From Lateolabrax maculatus (lineage: Eukaryota; Chordata; Actinopteri; Acropomatiformes; Lateolabracidae), in contig CM062218.1 of NCBI GenBank assembly GCA_031216445.1, positions 19,629,501 through 19,693,500 of the forward strand: a stretch of 64,000 nucleotides of DNA. The letters run 5' to 3'. A program made the position numbers and the translations under genes. Shown here piece after piece: positions 32,784-45,207 of the stretch (its first letter is position 1; every line of letters begins with the position of its first letter). Under the pieces are notes generated by a model. That model was not told the origin of the DNA. It searched no databases and saw only the letters and a list, made by a program, of their open reading frames with translations.

Positions 32784-33986
32784 CAACAGAGTGAGCAAAG
32801 AAAGAGTGAATTACTAATGATGAGGCCTGAAGACTCTTTGATGATATGAATGATTTTCATACCTGTGCCTCCTAAAGTCAACTTCATCTCAGTAATAAAG
32901 AGAAGAAATCACTTCACGGTTATTGTTTCTGTTTTTATCCCTGGCTCCTTCTTGGACCTGGATCAGCAAGAGGGTCCCTCTCCTGAAACCAGGCCTGGGA
33001 GGACAGGCTGTCTATCTCCTATATTTCTGATGATATAGTTTTCCCGGCACAGGTAGTACTGGAGAAGTTAGGGTCCCATCAGCTGCTGACTCCTAAGAAG
33101 GATGAAGTGTGAGTTGGACTCGTCCCCCATAGTGTCGTCTCACTCCTCTTATGTCACCGACTGTACACTGACGACTTCAGGGATGAAGCTTTTCATTCAT
33201 CTATCACAGTCTCAACTGAAGGAGGTTCTCACTGCTCTGCAGCATGCCAACTCCTTCTGTTTTTAGTTCCTTCCTCCTCCTCCTCTCTCTTTCTCTCTCT
33301 CTCTCTCTCTGCCCCCCCTTGTCGTCTTCCCTGACAGGCTCATATTAGATAAGACCCGCCTTCTTGACATTTGGCAACCAATCAATAGGACAAGTAACTA
33401 CCATGTGACCGTGACATTATTTTTATGGATAATAATTCTAATTTTAATACATACTTTATTTAATTATGGTACAGGATTTATATATATTATACTGTTTTTT
33501 TTTTATTTTAGAAGAATAAAATATGAAATTTATTATATTAAATTATATTATATTTAGGATGCCAGGACTACCTTGGGCTTCGCCAGCTCTGCTGGACACA
33601 AACAGCAGCCCTCAAGGCCACAAAGTGAGAATCCAGCCTCCAGATACAGAGAGGCCCTGGTGCAAGACGCTACCGAGGGCCTCGCCAGCCCTGCCAGACG
33701 CAAAGGCTACGAAGAAAAATCCAGCCACCAGACGTGACTGTTTCCAGATGGACGACGATCCTAATCTGAGTCACTGTCATCAGACCACCTCGGCTTCCTG
33801 GCCGAGGCCAGAAGTCGGCTCCTCAGGGCTTTCCTCTTCGCTGAGGCTGTCCTCTCAACTCCTGTTGGGCCTCTTAGCAGGATGCTGCTCTTCATCGCTG
33901 TCCTCCCTGCTCCTCTTCCTGGAGGAGTCCAGGCCAGACGACGACGTGGTCGACTCTTCAGACCTGTCGTGGTCAAAGAGGGAACT
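32784..33986. other. Noncoding, unit 2
   Basis: Counterpart of 12368-13739. About 184 bases are missing near 32909 and the exon matching 226-390 is largely gone. The AT-rich part at 33475-33555 resembles unit 0 rather than unit 1. Confidence 0.4.
33269..33310. repeat. TCC/TC microsatellite, unit 2
   Basis: A pyrimidine run with one TTTC interruption. Confidence 0.75.
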
Positions 33987-34316
33987 CTAGGACTCAGACT
34001 CAAAGGGTGGTAGGTCCTGGAAGAGAAGAGGTCTGATGCTGTCATCCTCATCCTCTTCATCACCCTCTTCATCATCCCTGTCGTCACGATCTTCATCTTC
34101 TTCCTCAGATGACAGGTGTCATAACTAGTATCCAGCCAGTCAGAAGATTCAGTCCCCTCAGTCCAGTCATCGTGACAGTGTGCAGGAAGGACAGCCTCAT
34201 CCTCAGGTTCATCATCATCGTCCAGAATAACAAAACCTCCACCTCCTCTTCATCGATGATCCTGATCAGCTCAGTGATCACTCCAGCTGCAGGATGTTCT
34301 ACGATGTAGGAGACAG
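33987..34316 (-). pseudogene. Candidate acidic-protein exon, unit 2
   Basis: Counterpart of 13740-14081 with the same acceptor and the same apparent frameshifts. Its Glu/Asp run is four codons shorter (12 bases, in frame). With exon 1 and promoter missing from this unit, it has no evident way to be transcribed from its own start. Confidence 0.3.
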
Positions 34317-35058
34317 CTGCAGGAAAAGTTAAAGCACAAAAAACTGAAGTCTACATGTATTATTTGTGACTCAATAAGCAAGAATCAATTTAAATATAAA
34401 AGTGTATTTAGTTATAAAGTTATTAATCGCTTAAATATAATAGATAAAAAAATAACACTTACAAACTTAAATTCTGCTGTGTGTGTGACAGCTTCAACAC
34501 ACAACCACACAAATCATTTTTCTGATTCTTATGTTGTTAAACACCAGACATTACCTTTTTCTAACAGAGCCCCATCCACTTCACCATGAAGAGAAGAGTA
34601 CAGACAAAACACATATACAAATATCTCTCATGTGAAATAACCAGTTATCAGATAACAGTGTTCATGTAAGACCACATCACTTCTACAAGTAAACACATCA
34701 AACAGCTCTTCTATGGATCCTGATTCAGATCCCAACACACACTCCGGCACATGATCACAGTGGAGAACGCAGGTACCAGACATGGAGCATGCACCGTCAC
34801 AACGAACATGTTGATTTTCACAAATTCTTACCCTAACCTTACTTTTTAAAAACATATATATGCGATTCCATGCAACAATTTGCCTTGCCCGGTCCCCCTA
34901 TAAACACAGAATCCCGAACGAGACCAACCAGGTTTTTTAAAGAGAAAAATAAGACGACATCCCACACCTACTACACAAGATATGGTAATAAAAGCTGTAC
35001 AATTATTTGGACCAAAAAGAGACATAAAATAAATATAAAACAAATAACAAATGACTGA
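34317..35058. other. Noncoding, unit 2
   Basis: It includes about 220 bases (near 34465-34685) not present in unit 1. No gene is recognised. Confidence 0.4.
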
Positions 35059-35286
35059 ACACTGATTAGAAAACCGTGTGATAAAGAAACACACTTATCA
35101 AACTTCAGACTGTATTGCAGATATGTGGATGACATTCTTGTTCTTTTAGAGATAAGCTCCAAGGTTGAATTCACATACAGTATATCCACTGTACGCTTTC
35201 TGTTTATTAAAACAACCAAAACAGATTGCAATTTGGTCACTAACAATAATAGAAAACCAACAGAGAGGAATATCACTCCATCCTAG
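35059..35286 (+). mobile_element. Penelope-like reverse transcriptase scrap, copy 2
   Basis: The frame is open over the full 75 codons with YVDD and KPTERN motifs, as in copy 1. Confidence 0.6.
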
Positions 35287-36137
35287 ACACAGATAAAAGG
35301 AGTTAGAAGATTTCCTGCTCTGAAAGTGACAAATAATATTCTGTATAAGGATTTCAAGAGGATTATTTCCACACAGCAACTAAATTGTCAATCACAGAGC
35401 ACTGATCACTGTCAGTGTGTACAAATACAGACACACGTGTACAGTGTTCCACCAGATACTCTGCACAAAGAATACTTCAGGAATGACCTTAATATCACAG
35501 GATAGATTTACATATAAATACCACAGTATTATCAACAATAGCTACAACTTTTTAAGTGCTTAAGGAACAAACATATGTGCATTTTTCAGACCACGTAAAA
35601 TAGTTAAAAAATGAATAGACTGTTGTATAAAACCATTCAGATCGAATCACGTCCATATCTATCGTCTCAAGCAGTAAACCCTGAAGTATAAGACTTTTCC
35701 AATCATATGTATCATGATACTGTATATGATGACTGAAATGAATAGAAGAATACTTTATTCAGTCAGGTTTAGTTACATTCACAACAGCTCTGAATACATT
35801 TGAGATCCAGTAAACTCAGCTGTCCACACAGTGGGAAACATCCTGCTTTGTTTACGCCTGCACGTTCTGACGTCATGGCGTTTGCTCCTAACAGTTCCAC
35901 CGTCTCCATGGTTACAGAACAAATATATATTTTCTGCATTAGGCTCGTTCGAGATGAATTGCGCCTCGCCTGGAAAGCGGACGAGATCAGGCGGCAGCAG
36001 CAGGGGGCAGTGACAAAAAGCTGCAGTCAAGTCGCACAGTTTCCGGCCGCCTTCAAAGCATATACAGGAAGTGACATAAATACTTGCATCCTGTTCGATC
36101 CATCTGTAGGCTGATTTTACTTTGCGGACATTCGGAA
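35287..36137. other. Noncoding, unit 2
   Basis: Counterpart of 14844-15681, with small indels near 35335 and 35500. Confidence 0.4.
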
Positions 36138-37322
36138 ATGGCAGAAGAAATTGCGTTTGTGTTCTTGATCGCCGATGAAATTGAAGCAGAAGAGATCCCC
36201 CTTATTTTCAATGAGGATGGACTTCAACAGAGAAGGTGATTTGTTGTATGTCAATATTTAAAATGAGCCATATCATATGGCCACTGTTACAGTTGATTGA
36301 GTCTAGTGCTTTGTATTTTTTCTGATTGCCATCCAGTGAAGGCCACGTATCTCCATGTTGTGGGTTAAGACATTCTCCTACATCTTAGGCAACATAAAAC
36401 ACTGAAAAAATAAAGTAATTATTGACTTGTCTAGGAATGTTATCGTCAAAGTTTAAAACAAGGTTTTATTTTTATTACTTCATATAAAAGGTAACACTGT
36501 GGAGATACATGGTTGTCATTGGTCAGCAACAATATTAATTAAATCATAGCCCAATGATTTCTTTAGAATTCTGAATAGAATCCGCCTAATTATTCTTCTG
36601 CAGTTTGGTTCCAAAAATACCGGGCTTTGTTGAGGAGGTTGTCCCGCTGTATAGTGTCACTGACTTCAAAAGTCATTTCAGACTGTCAAGAGGAGAAGTG
36701 GAGGTAGGCTTATCTAAAGAATTTCAAGGCCAAAGTATTATCACTATCACTATATTTGTATGTTTTGATCATTGTCTCTTCTTTGCTAACTAGGGCCTTA
36801 TGACCACACTGGGACCTTTCTACACAAACAGACAGCAAACCAAATTACCTGTGTCTAACAGGACTCTTGCTTGTCTGTGGACTCTGTCTAGTCAGGAGTT
36901 ATATCGGGTGTGGCTGACAGATTCAACATTTCAAAATCTACAATGTCAACACATCTCCCATCATTTTTGTTTTCTGGTTAATACACATCTGTCCCATCAC
37001 ATTTCGTGGCCTACAGGGTTAAAGACACTTCAACAAGAAGCTCAGTGCAGCTCGTGTGGCCACTGAGCATGCTTTTGGCATCCTGAAGTCAAAGTTTAGG
37101 AGGCTCAAGTGTCTGCACATGAAAAAAGTGTCTGATATCAGTGCAGCAGTCACTACATGTTGCATTCTCCACAACATTTGTTTAGATTCAGGTGACCAAC
37201 TTGATGAAGATGAGCAGGGTCTTCTTCATGAACTCAGAGAAGACATTGATGATCCAAACCCAGCACAGCTTAACAACCAAGATGCATTTGTTGACAGAGA
37301 CATGATTTGTGCCCACATATAA
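36138..37322 (+). pseudogene. HARBI1-like transposase remnant, copy 2
   Basis: Same exon plan, frameshift and central deletion as copy 1. A private substitution at 37293 gives Asp for Tyr near the C-terminus. Confidence 0.8.
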
Positions 37323-37751
37323 GGACAGGATACACCTTCACACTCAGACCCTTTTCATTACAGTTCTTTTCTTTGCACATTTTTGTGAGCTGGTGTGCAG
37401 TCTGCCACAGGGTGATGTGAGGGATCTAAGGTTAAATGCCAAGTCAAATACCATGTAATATTTGATAAGACTCTAAGGTATTAAGTTAATTACCATTTGA
37501 TCAAAGTGCCTCTACATCATCAAGACCTCTGCTGTGCCTCCAAGTGGCAACTCATGGCAACTGGGTGGTAAGAACCCAGGCGAAATCCGCAGGGGATCTC
37601 AGTGGTCCTCAGAGGCAGTCATTTCACGGTTGTGAATGTGAACCAGCCAACCACTGCTCCTTTTGTGGAGTTTCAGTTTCTTGATGAGTGTATCAAAAAT
37701 ACACATAAATATCATTTAACATTTTTATATTTAGTGGTGCTTCTTAGAAAC

Positions 37752-39121
37752 TCAAGCATCTGTTGTTGCTGCGTTGTAATGTCTTTTAATTGGGTCACTA
37801 TTTGACCCATGCATGTGATCATTTTTTTTTTCAAATACTCTATTTCTTTTTTCTTTCAATGTCCTCCATCTTGCCAATTCCGGCCTCACTAGTGACTCCA
37901 GAGCCGCTGTCCTCCTCTCAGAATGGGACTGGTAAGTATCATGGAATGATGGTCGGCTGTTGCCCCTTTTTTTTTTCTTGTTGCTGGTTGTGTGGTTTGA
38001 GGGGCAGTTGAGGGGCCAGGCTGCTGATTTTCGTTGCATGGTTGTTTCACAGATGGAGGTGGATTGTCTGGAGTTTGACTGGGGAAGAGTGGTGTTGAAA
38101 TGATTGTGGCCGCTGGTGCACTCCCGACCCCGGAGCCACCAAAGATTTCATCCATTTGCTGTAAAAGGACACAACAGACTCAGTCAAAATCAGACAGGTA
38201 CAAAGTGGTATTTTCAAACTCGTTTGCTGTGATAATTTCCCCCCCTTCACCAAAGTTGCAACGATGAGGCACTGATGAACCCCATAGTTCAATTGTGGGT
38301 GGCAGAACAGTGAACAGGACAAATGAAAGATTGATACTGTACAGAAAGTCCCACCAACATTTAAGATATACACAGAGCGGGCACTTACCGAGTAATATTC
38401 CCAGGTAACTTTTCCCTCTCCTGTTGCCCGAGATCTGTCTTTCGCTCTTTTGTATGTAGTTAACATGTTACCCAAGTTTTTCCTTATTCTTTCATTTGTG
38501 ATTATGTACCCTTTGGCAGTGAAGGCTTTTTTGTAAAAGGCTATTTTGTTGTGGTTGTACAGGTGTTGGTATGTCCGTGTCAGCTCCAGAAGTAATATTG
38601 TTGTCCTGTGTTTGAATTCTGTAAAAACATTGCAGTATTGTTAAAATCACTTACTTTTTATTCTAACTCTGTCTGGAATTCGTGGCATGATGGAACCAAG
38701 CCGTCGGAAGAAAGTACTGGCTGGGTCCGAACCTGAGTGGAGGTTGTGAAGCCTGGGGAATAGGAGAAGGGCTCTGAGGGAATCTTGGATGTTGAAGAGT
38801 GGGGAAAACAGGAGTGGACAAGACAGGAGGATGAGTGACAACATTTGCCATTTGTGGGTTTATTGCACAGAAAGAAAGCCAAATTGAAATGATTTATCCA
38901 CATGCATTTAAATATTAACATTTGGCATATAAAAAGATATTTTACCTTGACTGTCTTCTGCAGCTCTCATTAAATAATTGCCATCCAAATTTATCATAGA
39001 ATTAAAGGTATCAAACTTTTCTTTTTTACTCATCAGCTTTCAGTCTTTCAGCTGTTTCTCTGCTCACCCTCAATTTGACAATACCTTTGTTGTCTCTTAT
39101 GGTACCTAGGACTTCATCCAT
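37752..39121 (-). pseudogene. Harbinger Myb/SANT-like gene, broken, copy 2
   Basis: The Myb-like exon is 38618-38389, and the last exon starts at 38158. Exon 1 lacks the one-base deletion of copy 1, so MSKKEKFDTFNSMINLDG then NYLMRAAEDSQ is open to its GTAAAA donor. The last exon carries an extra four bases near 37843 that shift the coiled-coil tail out of frame. Each unit has therefore broken in a different place on top of shared damage. Confidence 0.7.
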
Positions 39122-39398
39122 TGTTGCAGGTCTAAATCAGGTTCTGCATATGCTTTATTTAACCTGTTGCATTAACGAGAAATGACCAAACACCTGCTTG
39201 AAATTGAACAGATCTATTGATTGTAAACCCATTACAATTGACAGATTGTGCCTTTCACAGTGATTGGTGTTTGTGTGCGTGTTAGAGCTTTTGCCGATGT
39301 CATTCAAGAAAGTATTTATGCTTCACTGCAATTGTCCAATAAATAACCAATATATTTATCAGAACTGAACTTTGTCTTTCTCTTACTGCTACGTAATA

Positions 39399-40954
39399 CA
39401 GTGGGTACGGAAAGTATTCAGACCCCTTTAAATTTTTCACTTTGTTTTATTGCAGCCATTTGCTAAAATCAAAAAAGTTCATTTTATTTCTCATTAATGT
39501 ATACTCAGCACCCCATCTTGACAGAAAAAACCCTTTGCTCAGTAGTGAGTAGAAGCACCCTTTTGAGCTAGTACAGCCATGAGTCTTCTTGGGAATGATG
39601 CAACAAGTTTTTCACACCTGGATTTGGGGATCCTCTGCCATTCTTCCTTGCAGATCCTCTCCAGTTCCGTCAGGTTGGATGGTGAACATTGGTGGACAGC
39701 CATTTTCAGGCTCTCCAGAGATGCTCAATTGGGTTTAGGTCAGGGCTCTGGCTGGGCCAGTCAAGAATGGTCACAGAGTTGTTCCGAAGCCAAACCTTTG
39801 TTATTTTAGCTGTGTGCTTAGGGTCATTGTCTTGTTGGAAGGTGAACCTTCGGCCCAGTCTGAGGTCCTGAGCACTCTGGAAGAGGTTTTCTGCCAGGAT
39901 ATCTCTGTACTTGGCCGCATTCATCTTTCCTTCAATTGCAACCAGTCGTCCTGTCCCTGTAGCTGAAAAACACCCCCACAGCATGATGCTGCCACCACCA
40001 TGTTTCACTGTCAGGATTGTATTGGGCAGGTGATGAGCAGTGCCTGGTTTTCTCCACACATACCGCTTAGAATTAACGCCAAAAAGTTCAATCTTCGTCT
40101 CATCAGACCAGAGAATCTTATTTCTCATAGTCTGGGAGTCCTTCGTGTGTTTTTTGGCAAACTCTATGCAGGCTTTCATATGTCTTGCACTGAGGAGAGG
40201 CTTCCGTCGGGCCACTCTGCCATAAAGCCCCGACTGGTGGAGGGCTGCAGTGATAGTTGACTTTGTGGAACTTTCTCCCATCTCCCTACTGCATCTCTGG
40301 AGCTCAGCCACAGTGATCTTTGGGTTCTTCTTTACCTCTCTCACCAAGGCTCTTCTCCCACGATTGCTCAGTTTGGCTGGACGGCCAGCTCTAGGAAGAG
40401 TTCTGGTCGTCCCAAACTTCTTCCATTTAAGGATTATGGAGGCCACTGTGCTCTTAGGAACCTTGAGTGCTGCAGAAATTCTTTTGTAACCTTGGCCAGA
40501 TCTGTGCCTTGCCACAGTTCTGTCTCTGAGCTCCTTGGGCAGTTCCTTCGACCTCATGATTCTCATTTGCTCCGACATGCACTGTGAGCTGTAAGGTCTT
40601 ATATAGACAGGTGTGTGCCTTTCCTAATCAAGTCCAATCAGTTTAATTAAACACAGCTGGACTCCAATGAAGGAGTAGAACCATCTCAAGGAGGATCAGA
40701 AGAAATGGACAGCATGTGAGTTAAATATGAGTGTCACAGCAAAGGGTCTGAATACTTATGACCATGTGATATTTCAGTTTTTCTTTTTTAATACATTTGC
40801 AAAAATTTCTACATTTCTGTTTTTTTCTGTCAAGATGGGGTGCTGAGTGTACATTAATGAGAAATTAAATGAACTTTTTTGATTTTAGCAAATGGCTGCA
40901 ATGAAACAAAGAGTGAAAAATGTAAAGGGGTCTGAATACTTTCCGTACCCACTG
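39399..40954. mobile_element. Tc1-like transposon, copy 2
   Basis: 1,556 bases with the same TA-flanked position as copy 1. Confidence 0.95.
39539..40578 (-). pseudogene. Tc1 transposase, one frameshift, copy 2
   Basis: Open for 290 codons with D159, D250 and E285 all in place and Arg at codon 152. The shared one-base deletion near 39711 truncates it just after HLWR, removing about 55 C-terminal residues. Confidence 0.9.
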
Positions 40955-43159
40955 TATGTAGCCAGAGAATAATGGCTACTTTACCCATGAATTCCACTGT
41001 GTAAATCATATTATTGGGCATATGTGGTTTGTTATTTAATATTTAATCTCACAAATGTAAGAAATAGGATGACAAACTATGTACCAATGATTTCTTTTTG
41101 TTTTGAGGTCATACAATGTGGATCTAATTTTATCTATCATAACTTTTTATTCGTTCAATGATGCCACTGTTATAAATTGATGAGATTTTAAAGTCATACT
41201 ATTTATTGAATAAGTATAACCTACATAAAAAATGACTTAAAAAAGGTACTGTACCTTTACAGTACCTTTATGACCCTAACTTTAAATAATGGAACTACTG
41301 AATCAACAGTCAAAACTTTCCCACAGCTACATACAGGCTCCACAGGGGGAGGAACAGCAGCAATTATGATTACAAGACATACGTTTCCTTCAGTGATAAC
41401 AGAATAACAGACTCAGTTCCAAACAATTGTCTTGTAATTTTATTTGGATTTCTGTGGCTTCACAATAATTATAACCTCTGGAATTCTTGGACTAAACAAA
41501 TTCCACTTTTGGCTGACAAATATTGTAAATATTGTAATTAATTCATATATAAATTAATAATATATATGAATTAATTAACTAAGTGTTTGTTATCATGTCA
41601 TGCATGCCCAGCCCATACAAGACACCATTAATTCAAACAAACCATGATCAGAGTGCTGTACAAACATATTTAAACAACAAAGAAAATCCATAAATAGAAA
41701 CACAACAAAAGGATCTTTCACACCATCATTCAGTACAAAATAATTCATAAATCACTGACCGAAACATTACTATATTCTGGAATAATCTAAATAAATACTA
41801 ATTAAATCTACATAGAAAATGAGGATTTTGTACAACACGTGGTGTTTGTGGACAAAACTTAGAGCCAATCAGCTCTCTGATCAGGCGACAGCCAGGCGTT
41901 TCCCATCATGCCCTGGGTCTTGCAGTCGGTGGAGAGCTTATACATCCATGTTTTATACATCCATGGTGGAGAGCGGCTGCGGCGCCTGGCTCTAAAAACT
42001 GCAGCCGCCTCGATCTCATGAGGTTATCATTGTCCACTAGTGCATGACGTCAGAGCAAGTCGGACACAAAACTAACCGGCATGCATTGCGCGGCGATCAG
42101 CGGTGATCGATTCTGCGCAGACGTGGCTCATCTCAGCCTATTGTATAAAAAATGGCCCAGTCGCCAAAATATTTGCCCTCAAACCAAAAAAACAGTGTTT
42201 TCAAACCACCAACCGTGGTTAATATATTCCACACATTTCTTTTAACAGTCAAACCAATGAGCTAATGACAATTTTACACCGTGACACGTCGAGTAATATA
42301 GGCTATGTTCCATAAACGTTACTTTAAATCCACCTTTAAATCCAACAAGTTATGTTGATGTTTGTGCCGAGGAAGCTTTTTAGTTTTTAGGGAGGTAAAT
42401 TCATGAATCAGAAGCAGGAAAGACGTGAACTTTCACCTGTGATTGGATAGCTGAAGGTGGGCCTGGCTCAGTGAATACAGCTGGATATGGAGCTGTGGAG
42501 GAGCTGTTGGCCTTCACCCACACCTCCTTCATCCTCACTGTGAGATGAGTGACAAATGAACAATTTAATCTTTTTTAGAATTTTATTACTATGGAGTTTT
42601 TTTCCACTTTGGCGGACGGGTCAAAATACCCATGAGCCTTGGCTGCTGTTGCTATGGAGAGCAAGGTGTGAATCATAGCTGCGGTGAATTTAAAATACAG
42701 CTACAGCTGCTGAATTCATCCAAAACTGACCCCGAATCAGAAGTGAATTCATTTTAAATGCAGATTATAGGGTAATCAGTTTCCCAACAGTTTAATCTTT
42801 AGCTTTAATCCACAATGAGGAGTTTCAACCAGGAGAGTTTCATGCAGATCCAAACTATAGAAGAGCTTCAACTGCAGTCAGCTGACATTGTCCATGAGAG
42901 GAAAAATTAATGAATTTCAGGAACCTGGAATAGCTCCTCCCACTTTTCAGCTCTACAGGAAATGAAAAAAAAAAAGCTGTCAGAAGGCAGCGGAATGGAA
43001 GCAGCGCTTTGATGCTGGATTCTAGAACTCACAGAACACCAGTAAGTAGACCTCAGAATCCCAACAGGGTCACATTATCTCCTGTCAACTGCAAACAAGT
43101 GTCGTGTACCACAGTCAAGAAGGATCTACTACAGAGACCATCTTCACACAACTACAGTC
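40955..43159. other. Noncoding spanning the unit 2/unit 3 junction
   Basis: The part 40955-42430 is the counterpart of 20493-21970. An extra 27 bases near 41252 form an 8-base inverted repeat, GGTACTGT/ACAGTACC. From 42431 the sequence is the counterpart of 23771 onward. No gene is recognised. Confidence 0.5.
41535..41577. repeat. Perfect 17-base inverted repeat, unit 2
   Basis: Counterpart of 21048-21090. Confidence 0.85.
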
Positions 43160-43319
43160 TACCACAGACCACTACAGTCTACCACAGACCACTACAGTCT
43201 ACCACAGACCACAACAGTCTGCTACAGACCACTACAGTCTGCTACAGACCACTACAGTCTACCACAGACCACTACAGTCTGCTACAGACCACTACAGTCT
43301 ACCACAGACTACTTCAGTC
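43160..43319 (+). repeat. 20-base minisatellite, 8 copies (unit 3)
   Basis: Identical to the unit 2 copy. Confidence 0.9.
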
Positions 43320-43325
43320 TTCGAC

Positions 43326-44792
43326 ATGCCTTTTCACTTTTCTACAGACAGGGCCTTGGAACGAAGGTTGAACGCAAAGAAAAGGGTGAGAGTTGCTGAC
43401 GATGTTCCTCAGGGCCGTCCAAAACCCCCCTCAGACATCGAGCGTCTGAAAGACGCTCTTGATAAAGCTCACCAGGAGAACTGTCTCCTGAAAGAGCAAG
43501 TAAACAACATGTCGCACCATGCCTTGTCCTTTGACAATTTACTGATTGAAAACAAGGACAGTAAACAGCAAATAGCTCAGCTGGAGGAGCAGATCCAGCA
43601 TCTGAAGAATGGCTTTGAGAATGCTCACAAGGAGAAAAGTCTCCTGATAGAGCAAATACACAGCATGTCGCTTCACGCCTCCTCCTTAAACAAATTACTC
43701 GGTGAAAAGGAGACAGATAAAGAAGAAATAAGCAGGCTGGAGCAGCTTCTACAGACCAGGGAGAGTCAGTTTGAAGCTGAAGACAAAAAGAGCCAGGAGA
43801 CCATTACAAAGTACAAGGAAGAAATCTCCCACGTCAAGAACAGTTTCCAAATCCAGATTGAGCAGCTGGAGATCCAGCTGCACCTCAACAAGAAGGAGTA
43901 CATCGACCTGGCAGCAAGATTTGAGGCAGATAAAAAACAACATGCAGAGCAAAACGCCAAGGCCGTGTCAGAGAGCCAGAACAGCATCATGCTGCAGAAC
44001 GAACTGCAGAATAAACTGAAGCAGAGAGACGATGAAGTCCTGAATCTCAAGAAGGACAACGACAAACTCTCCCAGAGGCTCACAGAGGCCACAAACCATC
44101 TGTGGAGCAACGGACAGGAATTTCTCCAGAGCGACAAAGCTTGGCAGACGAAATACCAAGCTCTGCAGGAGAAGTTCAGACAGGACCTGGCTGAGAAAGA
44201 ACAGAGCTGGGAGACACGAGTACAACAGGTGGAGGAGGAGAAGAACGAACTGGAGCTCTGTCTGAAAGAAGAGAAGAGCAGACGCTTCTGGTCTCGCAGG
44301 GACAACACAAAGACTGGACAGACAAAGGTGGAGGAAAAGACAAGTGAAGAAGATGAGATGAAAAAGAAAGAAAAGGAAGAGAGAGTGGAGATGAAAAACA
44401 AAGAAAAAGAAGAAAAGACTGAGATGAAAAAGAAAGAAAAGGAAGAAAAGAGGGAGATGAAAAAGAAAGAAAAGGAAGAGAAGGCAGAGATGAAAAAGAA
44501 AGAAAAGGAAGAGAAGAGGGAGATGAAAAAGAAAGAAAAGGAAGAAAAGTTGGAGATGAAAAAGAAAGAAAAGGAAGAGAAGGTAGAGATGGAAAAGAAA
44601 GAAAAGGAAGAGAAGACAGAGATGAAAAACCAAGAAAAAGAGGTGAAGACAGAGATGAAAAAGATGGAGAAGAAGGGTTTTATGAGCTGGATGCACAAGA
44701 AGAAGAAGTGCGACAGCGACAGTGAGGTGGAGGAGGCTGCTGGTTGTTCGTCTCAGGTCGGACAACAGCAGCTCCCTCAACCTCCCCCCTAA
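43326..44792 (+). CDS. Coiled-coil, Lys/Glu-rich protein, copy 3 (488 aa)
   Basis: Intact from the ATG at 43326. It differs from copy 2 only at residue 85 (Gln, as in copies 1 and 4). It has Gln301, Arg320 and Glu342 like copies 2 and 4. Its immediate upstream region is shortened, because the junction at 42430 lies only about 900 bases before the ATG. Any control element farther upstream in units 1 and 2 (the counterpart of 1326-2460) is therefore replaced by sequence from the end of unit 2. Confidence 0.6.
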   Translation: MPFHFSTDRALERRLNAKKRVRVADDVPQGRPKPPSDIERLKDALDKAHQENCLLKEQVNNMSHHALSFDNLLIENKDSKQQIAQLEEQIQHLKNGFENAHKEKSLLIEQIHSMSLHASSLNKLLGEKETDKEEISRLEQLLQTRESQFEAEDKKSQETITKYKEEISHVKNSFQIQIEQLEIQLHLNKKEYIDLAARFEADKKQHAEQNAKAVSESQNSIMLQNELQNKLKQRDDEVLNLKKDNDKLSQRLTEATNHLWSNGQEFLQSDKAWQTKYQALQEKFRQDLAEKEQSWETRVQQVEEEKNELELCLKEEKSRRFWSRRDNTKTGQTKVEEKTSEEDEMKKKEKEERVEMKNKEKEEKTEMKKKEKEEKREMKKKEKEEKAEMKKKEKEEKREMKKKEKEEKLEMKKKEKEEKVEMEKKEKEEKTEMKNQEKEVKTEMKKMEKKGFMSWMHKKKKCDSDSEVEEAAGCSSQVGQQQLPQPPP

Positions 44793-44795
44793 CCT

Positions 44796-45054
44796 CTCCA
44801 CCCCTCCTCTGTCTCCCTCACCCCGTCCCTCTTTCCACCCTCCATCTTCCTCCATCTCCCTCACCACCTTTTAACACCCTCCTCCATCTCCCTCACCCCG
44901 TCCCTCTTACCATCCTCCTCCATCTCCCTCACCCCCTATTACCACCCTCCCTCCATTCCCTCCTCCACCGTCCTCCAGTTCCCTCACCCCCTCTTACCAC
45001 CCTCCATCCATTACCCCCTCCATCTCCCTCCCCCTCACCTCCACCCCCCGCCCC
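44796..45054. repeat. Pyrimidine-rich minisatellite, copy 3
   Basis: Identical in layout to copy 2. Confidence 0.8.
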
Positions 45055-45057
45055 CAT

Positions 45058-45207
45058 GGGCAGCACAGTGGTCAGCGCTGCAGCCTCACAGAAACACCTC
45101 CATCTTGTTTCTGTGTGGAGTTTGTATGTTCTCCCTGTGTCTGCGTGGGTTTTCTCCTGGTACTCAGGTTTCCCCCACAATCCAAAGACATTCAAATTCG
45201 GCTAATC
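45058..45207. repeat. Interspersed repeat fragment, copy 3
   Basis: Counterpart of 26398-26547. Confidence 0.5.

Larger units (their letters stand above)
22513..42430. repeat. Tandem array, unit 2 (about 19.9 kb)
   Basis: It starts at the equivalent of 1326 and ends at 42430, where the equivalent of 21970 is joined to the equivalent of 23771. From 23771 on it matches unit 3 with no indel. I noticed about 13 substitutions in 18,660 bases, four of them clustered in unit 3. Confidence 0.95.

Noticed and set aside
33523..33990. 155-codon + frame starting MKFIILNYIIF
   Set aside because: Its N-terminus comes from AT-rich noncoding DNA. The rest looks like the shadow of the minus-strand acidic/basic frame.
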